From assembly GCA_907163375.1 (NCBI GenBank), contig CAJQUW010011512.1, positions 248,001-312,000 of the forward strand: 64,000 nucleotides of DNA, read 5' to 3'. The notes beneath the pieces are model-generated. The model searched no databases. It worked only from the letters and a program-made list of their open reading frames with translations, and was not told where the DNA came from. This document shows positions 57,445-64,000 of this stretch, one piece after another (position 1 is the first letter of the stretch; every line of letters begins with the position of its first letter). The translations under genes and the position numbers were made by a program. Origin of the DNA: Prostheceraeus crozeri. Its lineage: Eukaryota > Platyhelminthes > Polycladida > Euryleptidae.

Positions 57445-59639
57445 CAATGATAATGTATGACCTGTAATTATCAAAAACGAAAATTTGATGCTGTTCGGAA
57501 CCATTTAGGATCATGGCGATTGCCGCTTTATAAACTCCTAGAGTTATTTCTTGCGATTTTATTTATTTTTTTAGTTTTTGTTCAACAAATTTCTTTTTAA
57601 TGCTTCTTGGAATCTGAGGTCTTACTTCCGACTCTAGCAACTCGCGACTCTAGATAACCAGCACTCCCTGACAGTAGTAATGACTAGAATCTTACAAAAA
57701 TCACAAAGCACAGGCTCTTAGATGATTTCAAGGCAGTCTCGAATTTTTCTCTTAATTTTCAGTCAATTTCAGGTTTACAATAGGGGGCTCTTTTTTGGCA
57801 TCATTTTCAAAATTCAATTTCACAAAATTTACAAAGTAGCAATCAAATAGAAACCGTAAATTGTCAAAATCACTTTCAAAGGTATATTAAAAGATGATTA
57901 CTATTTAAGTTCTTTCAGGCTATTTTGTTCGCTGATTAATGGCTCGGCGTACATTGTCGCTTGATGCCCGAACTATTGAGAAGCCGAAAATATCTGAATT
58001 GCCCATCAACCATCCAAAACCCGGACGGGTTATTAATTCGTGTGCATGCATTTCTAAATATCACATTTAGTATGATCAATTTAAGAAAATTTTAAATTTA
58101 GAAACACCTTGCCTGTCTCCGGTAACAGGTTCCATTACATTTTGTCACAATCATGGAATTTCTGAATTTTTTGTTCGTATTCATACTATGCTATCTCTTA
58201 CGTAGAGATAGCATAGTGCTTCATCATTAGTACTCCACCTATCCAACATCTTTCACTTTCCTTTTTGAGTGTCAGGGTTTCTTATTGCGTCTTCTTTTAA
58301 CCTTTTAGTGCTTTTAATGCAGGCTACTTTTGAATACGTCATTTTTCTGATATGTTCAGTATTAATTCCTCAATTTTTTCATTTTTTATTCGCATTTTCA
58401 ATTTTTCTTCTCTACGATATCTGCTTGATAATGCCAGTTCAAAGACGATTTCCTCATCAATCTATCTGTAATGATATTGTTTCATATTTGCATGTGATGT
58501 ATTTATTGATTTGCTCTCTGCTGTTAGATTGTTCTGCTGCTGTGCTTGTAGTCATCTTACACGTTTTCGGAATTAGTTTGATAAACTGTACATTTTCATT
58601 TCATTTCTGCTGGCCTCCCTTGTTTGAAAGAATTTGAACTTAATTGAAGCGACTACTGTCATTATTTACACTTCATCTCTATGTTATTACACATTGTCGC
58701 TATTTACACATTTCACGCACATTCTACTTTGAAGGTTTTTATGAAAGTTGATTCCATTAGTACAAAACGTGAATAATTTATCACTCTATTACTGGTTAAG
58801 TTTCAATTCTCTTTTTACTTTCTACATTATTTTTTGTGATTTTCATTCTGCGAAAGTCTACTCTACTTCTAAGCAATATCAGTTGACATGTCCTGAAAAC
58901 TATTTTAAATGAAATCCAATTAACTGAATTCCAGTTATGAATTAATCAGGACTTATCTATGTTCACGAAACTCGGTGAGCGTAGATAGATATTTGTCGAA
59001 ATCCAGGCCTGATAGGTGCCCTGCACCTCAGTCCGTTATGATTTGGCATTTTAGAAAGACTAAGTTCTGATTACCTTGCGCAAGCGTAATTACCGACAAA
59101 ACTGTCGAAAAACATCTACTTAAAAATGACGCACTAATTTCTTGATCTCACATAGATTGACCGTTGCATTTGTTTCTCTTCCTGATTAGAGCTATCAAAT
59201 TTTATTGTTCTCAATAGCTTCAGATGGATGGCTCACATGATTGACCGAAAGATGCTTTGCAGAGGAAAAGTAACTTCGTCTAGTCTCAGCTGTGATTTGT
59301 AGCAGACAACTTCGCAATTGAAACTATTGAAATTTTTGTCTCAATATTCCTCCGTTATCATTTCAAGTGGAATAGTTATTCATGCCGGTGTTGCGATATT
59401 CAGTTTCCCTTGGTTTTCTTTGCAATCTTGCATTCCTACTATGAGAGAGTTCTTGGTCTCATTTTTCTAGTAGGAAGCGTGGAGGAAATGCATCGTCTCT
59501 TTTAAAATCGGATTTGAAAGTTGGCGGCCCTAAAACTTTGGAACACAAAAATTGGTTAACCAGTATAACCAATCAGAAAGTGAAAGAGCCTATGGAAAAA
59601 GGTACAGGGAACAAATTTATATTTCTGATCACACACCAG
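57445..59639. other. No gene recognised
   Basis: A 122-codon plus-strand frame at 58269-58637 translates as a very hydrophobic sequence, but it lies in T-rich DNA, which yields such translations by chance. A perfect hairpin is listed separately. Confidence 0.4.
58185..58217. repeat. Perfect 14-bp hairpin
   Basis: actatgctatctct (58185-58198) pairs fully with agagatagcatagt (58204-58217) across a 5-base loop. It is too short for a microRNA precursor. It may be a small MITE relic. Confidence 0.6.
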
Positions 59640-59645
59640 CTAAAA

Positions 59646-60060
59646 GATCTTCAATGTCCTCCTATCCGGCAGAGAATTGCATATAGGCTATCGGCCTGAT
59701 ATTTTTCCACCGAAAAAATGATGCTTCTGATTCTTGAACACATACATAAGTGATATTGTCTCCATGCCTGGACGATCCCGATTACGATCTGCAGATTCTT
59801 CTTCACTTGTGGTTCCAGCTTACCGTCGCCCTACTCTGGGAGGCAGAGCTTTTCCAGTCGCTGCTACACGAACCTGGAATGGACTTCCCCAGCATCTAAT
59901 CAGTATTGGTGATCCCCGAAAGTTTAAGAAAATCTTTCCTTTAAATAATCATTATATGTGTTTTATATTTTATTTTGACTTCAAAAACTGTTGAGTACAG
60001 TGGTCTTAATGCCTCGTAGCATAAGGCCACTTAAATACATTGCATATGATATTATACACG
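59646..60060 (+). pseudogene. LINE 3'-end fragment with a stem-loop
   Basis: The first piece reads LQCPPIRQRIAYRLSA, matching the 'L.WLPI.QRI.(F/Y)KL' segment of L2/CR1-type LINEs. After a break, at 59752-59940, comes SRLRSADSSSLVVPAYRRPT, then LGGRAFPVAATRTWNGLPQH with the conserved 'RAF..AA.R.WN.LP' ending. A stop follows at about 59992. Then agtggtcttaatgc pairs with gcataaggccact in a stem-loop (about 59998-60031), as in other LINE 3' ends. The core of the reverse transcriptase is absent. Confidence 0.75.
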
Positions 60061-61106
60061 TATGTATTTATCTGAATCTTCAGATTTCAGAGTTGAATTT
60101 TCATTACGTTCACGGAATATGGTTCCCTGTCTTTCAGGATTAGTCATGGCCGTGAGCGTCGTTGCTTCAGCATTTTCTCTCTCGACCACATATCACAGAC
60201 ACAGCAACAGCCGCTATATATCTCTATGATTGATCTGCTACTTGTTTAATGAAAATCTGAAAGCAGGTTTAATAACAGAATAAGACTGTTTAGTGCGTCG
60301 GCAAACGAAGACTAGATGAGCTGAGTGTCTGATTTTGAGGTTTTAATCAACTAATATAACTATCATCCAATTGTCTTTACTTGCAGCTTACGTCATCAGA
60401 TTATTGCGTCATCAAACATGGGATGATTGCCTCATCTGTCTTTGTTTTGCTGCCGCTTCTTCGTAGGGGTGCGAATAGGTCAAGAGCTGAGGCGAAGGTT
60501 TGCACGCAAGATTAACAATGATTAATGAAGTCGCGTCCGAAGTTCACAGGAGAACTGTTTATCCGCGTTTAGTCGAAATGACATTTCAGAAAATATGATG
60601 GAAATTCTCAGCGACAGGCGGAGATTATTCCGTGTAGACATGATTTGAGTTCGTGTTGAAGAGATTTTCCTCCCAATGTGGTTACTTGCCCGAACTATGG
60701 CTTCTTGGAATGCTAGTGCTTTGACTATTTTTCATATCCACCTAGAAAGGTTTCAAGCATAATTCCGTTCCGCAAATATCTCAGAAGCAAGTAGACTATG
60801 GAATCCTGACAATATGACATACTCACATATCAAATTCTACGTGTATTGAATAAACCTTTATCTACAGAGTTTTTTGAGTGAAGCCTCGAAAAAGGCGAGA
60901 ATTATCGCTCAAAACTAAGCTTGAATTCCAGAAGTCATTAAGAAGCCATTTCACCGAATATGTTGCGGCATTGAGTTCCCTATAACAGACAGCTTTAAAA
61001 CAAAAAGCAGTGTCTTATATTTTTAATATGATCTTTGAAGTATCAATTCGCTAAGATACTCTCCACAAGCGAACTCAGAGCTGACGTGGCATCATGTGAG
61101 TCTTCA
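60061..61106. other. No gene recognised
   Basis: Nothing supported is seen here. Confidence 0.4.
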
Positions 61107-61958
61107 CTGTACACCATGGAAAAAATAGAAACTGACAACAGTAAAACTTCTAGAATGGCAGTTGAGCTTCATGCAATACACCAGTGGTGGGCAACGCGTG
61201 GCCCGCGGGCCACTTGGTAGCCCACCGGGACATATTGGGTGGCCCGCCACCGCTTCTCATATCTCAAGTGGCCCGCTGACATTATTTGAATCAATGATGT
61301 GAAAATGATTCGCTTCGATATCGACCTTTGTGAGATGCATCTAAGGGTGAAGGATCCTCTTTAGAATTTTCAAAACCATCAATTCACAACTAAGTGAGCA
61401 ATATGATGACACAAAAAAAAACAGAAATCTACATTCGAATTATCCAACCATGCTCCTTTCATAATGAATATCTTCTCGCACAAGCGCTAAATGGTCATCA
61501 CCTGCACGAGTTTATGCTAAGCCACATAGTATTCGATGCCCTGCTGATGCCCTGCTGAGCATGTTTATCTACGTAATGAGGTAATGTCAGTCACATCAAA
61601 AAAGTCAAATTACCTTTTAATTACACAAAAGAAAAACTTACACGTTTTGTTAAACGCCTGTTTGCTCCTCAGCACTCGCATGAATTGTAGAAAGTAAATA
61701 ATCATTCCTTAATATTAAACAAATTACATCTAGTTGCGTACAATACTGCTGTATGCAAAATGTTGTTATGTTATACGACCACTATGAACGTATGGTACAG
61801 CAGCCCATGTGTACACTTAAAAGTTCGGAACAAATGAATATAAAGCCTATAATACTGCCTTTTAAAATTGGTGGCCCGCTATCCCAACTTGTTTGCCCAC
61901 CACTGCAATACACAATAGCAGTCTACTCAACTTCAGATAAACAGTCTATGCTGTACAC
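61107..61958. mobile_element. MITE-R1 copy 3, split by a hAT element
   Basis: The outer element is 61115-61950. Its perfect 8-bp target duplication is ctgtacac at 61107-61114 and 61951-61958. The left part matches copy 2 (gacaacagtaaaacttctag, gcttcatgcaata), and the right part matches its other end (acttcagataaacagt, ctatg). Without the inner element and its duplication only about 104 bp remain, so this copy had an internal deletion. Confidence 0.82.
61174..61913. mobile_element. Non-autonomous hAT element nested in MITE-R1
   Basis: The element is 61182-61905 (724 bp). Its ends share a perfect 13-bp inverted repeat, cagtggtgggcaa, and further in both contain gtggcccgc and gcgggccac motifs. 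The target duplication caatacac is perfect (61174-61181 and 61906-61913). No transposase motif is seen. The end sequence is of the common hAT 'CAG.GGTGGGCAA' kind. It inserted after MITE-R1, since it splits it. Confidence 0.88.
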
Positions 61959-63321
61959 TTACAGTGAGTCGCTCGAAGTTTTTTTCTCGGTGCTGCACAA
62001 CCTTGGAATCAATTTCCACTACACCTTCCACTGAGCAATGCAGTATTGATGTTTTCAAGTGGCTTGCGACCATGTCAATGGTCAGTTTGTTTAATATGCT
62101 GAGAAGATCTGCTATATTCCTTTTGCCTCTTTCCAATAATGAAATTTTCTCTTTCCTTTCTATATGGACTAAGCCCTAGCTCACATAATACACTGACTCC
62201 CTTCTATGATAAGGGTGAAAGCTGTGTAAAGAATAGGAAAACGCATTCCTATTCTTTACACATTATTTCACATTATTTATTGTCCTAAGGCGATCAATAA
62301 TGACTATTCAATCAAAATCCAGTTTCGTAGACGTTCGGACCCTATCAGCGCTAATTTTGTAACTTTACTTTCGAATCTTCGCGTTGAGATGTTTATTTAC
62401 TCGAATTTGCGTACATATGAAACATTGAGTACATTTGAAAGCAACTGCTTTCTGATGAGCATATCAACGCTCTTCTGTTATCTTGCTTTCATAATTAGAG
62501 AATCGGCTATTCACAAAATTAGGTGAAGGAGAATAGTGTGGTTGAATATTAGTGTGGTCTAATCATAGGTCGCAATCTGTTTTATTACATGGAAGTGATT
62601 GGCGATATTCTCACTATAACTGCAATAAAGCGTGATTCCTGACATGACTAAACACAAGAAGGTTGACTTTAGTTGTAAGTTCTACTCACTAGACGCAACG
62701 AACATGGTGCTTTATAAATGTTCAACCATTTTTTCAAAAGAAATTCAAAAACTCGAAAGTGGAAATTTCATTGTAAATTGACGGCAAATAGGAATATCTG
62801 GCCTATGGAAAATTCGACTTCGATTACAATGAACTTATGACTGGAGACAATTGGAAAGAAAAATCTGGACATTCGAGGAAGTTTGACGTAGATAATCGGG
62901 AACTTGAAGCGGAAAATAATTGAAAAAACCTGAAGAAATTCGAACTTGAAAGATCTCGAAGTTCTCGGTCAGTCTAGCGCGAAGACCTTGCCGGAACAAA
63001 GGAGAAGTAAGATTCCTTCGTCTGCGACCCAACCAAGTAGCACAGCTTCATTTTCTTCGATCTTCTGATCAACTTTTCATCAATAAGAAATTGATCATTT
63101 TTTGACGCAAATGTGGTTCCATATCTTTTCCATTATTTGCACTCAATCGTAGTAAAATTTACAATGACAAGACAGAATTTTCAACGCTGTGCATGTGAGT
63201 TCGTCGGGAGCAATCGTTCTCACGGGTGTGCTAATTTTGGTCTTTCTTCTCTAACTCAACTTAGTGTCACTATTGTAAGATTAAATTATTGCGTGTAACG
63301 TTTTGTTGCCAGAACTGTTCG
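61959..63321. other. No gene recognised
   Basis: Nothing coding is supported. A hairpin at 62223 is listed separately. Confidence 0.4.
62223..62262. repeat. Perfect 16-bp hairpin
   Basis: tgtgtaaagaatagga (62223-62238) pairs fully with tcctattctttacaca (62247-62262) across an 8-base loop. It may be the remains of a small transposon. Nothing shows that it acts as a terminator. Confidence 0.6.
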
Positions 63322-63801
63322 TTAGTAGATTATTGACAAAAATTCCTGTTCACGAGCTCGGGATATCGATAGATATTTTTTGTAATGAGTATTATGGGAA
63401 GCATCGATAGATGAGTCATCCTCGACCTTGATAAACAGATACGAGTCTTGTGGAATGAAAATAGAGAGAGAAAATGAGGAGTACAAGTCACCGAAGGGGA
63501 AGAAATGAATTCGGCCTGATCTCAAGAACATCTCCTTCAGATGTTTTGCATGAAACTGGTCGGAGAGGTTTTTAATCCCATGAGGAGCAGGCAACTTGCT
63601 AGCAAGAATGCTGTGTGAAATGGGGGCAATTAGTCTGATGTATCCTTTTTCAAGAGTTAAATTTTGTTGAATATCAAGTTGATTACATCGTGAACGAGAC
63701 AGGAAAAGAAGGAAGATGATTGGGGGACAAAATAGAAATAAAGGAGCATTTTGGAGACGGAATAATTGAGCGGGAAAAATGGACGGATTGAATTTTGTAG
63801 G
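63322..63801 (-). other. Unrecognised open frame of about 160 codons
   Basis: The minus strand is open from 63801 down to a stop at 63322 with no stop between, long for DNA this AT-rich. The protein-like part reads RCNQLDIQQNLTLEKGYIRL, then SILASKLPAPHGIKNLSDQF, then HAKHLKEMFLRSGRIHFFPF. No ATG opens it. A pyrimidine-rich stretch (about 63670-63760) and cacacag or caag further on could be an acceptor, which would make the lower part an exon. I do not recognise the protein. It could be a host exon, a worn transposon gene or chance. Confidence 0.25.
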
Positions 63802-64000
63802 TTAGTGCCCTATCCGTTTTTAGAATCGGAAATAGAAAATTAGAAATCTGCGTTACAAATTGCACTCTAGGTTAAGAAAAGAATTTGAATGTGAATGGCT
63901 TTTTATTGCAGTGGGAATTCTGTGTGATGCTCTGAAATCCAAGTTGAATCAGGGATGTCTATGAGTAATCTGTGAGTAACGTTATGTAGAACTCGGGATA
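63802..64000. other. No gene recognised
   Basis: Nothing supported in the last 200 bp. Confidence 0.4.

Noticed and set aside
58269-58637. 122-codon hydrophobic open frame that could be read as a membrane protein
   Set aside because: It lies in T-rich DNA, which gives leucine-, isoleucine- and phenylalanine-rich translations by chance. No family motif or conserved topology was seen.

Overview
The window looks like AT-rich nuclear DNA of an invertebrate animal, probably a protostome. The signs are spliceosomal exon borders, tRNA-derived SINEs, CR1/Jockey-type LINE pieces, a Penelope-type endonuclease piece, an arthropod-style IS630/mariner transposase and many hAT-type elements. There are no operons, rRNA genes, CRISPR arrays or bacterial signals. 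I cannot name the species.

Host coding content is very sparse. The one exon I recognise is on the + strand at 20887-21112, with clean acceptor and donor sites. It matches the N-terminal AIP3-like domain of the SKT/SRCIN1 (p140Cap) family, called 'coiled-coil domain-containing protein' in insects. Much of the window may be long intron of that gene, but no second exon could be tied to it. A weaker candidate terminal exon lies at 27685-27889 (+). An unexplained 160-codon open frame lies at 63322-63801 (-).

The rest is mainly transposons. Left part (1-28 kb): a deleted hAT with a transposase C-terminus (2294-3190), a decayed IS630/mariner with perfect 25-bp ends (7186-8384), five copies of a tRNA-like SINE ('SINE-A', 10.2-21.9 kb, two loci with head-to-head copies), a Tc1 element whose transposase has one in-frame stop (16359-18018), a hAT-like element (25006-25799) and LINE 3' fragments. 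Right part (28-64 kb): ten copies of a second SINE ('SINE-B'), a Penelope endonuclease fragment, a nearly complete but broken CR1/Jockey-like LINE (about 34365-38290), a Tigger-like MITE, hAT elements at 29227, 41453 and 61182, a 312-bp MITE with doubled inverted repeats and a 9-bp target duplication (49033-49344), and a 0.7-kb fold-back element (about 53057-53764).

The most interesting structures are an apparently unnamed hAT-type MITE family ('MITE-R1'), one copy of which carries a second hAT element inside it with both target duplications preserved; the doubled-TIR MITE; the fold-back element; and the SKT/SRCIN1-like exon. The Tc1 and LINE proteins are recognisable from their catalytic motifs. 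Most non-autonomous calls rest on paired inverted ends plus target-site duplications read directly from the sequence.
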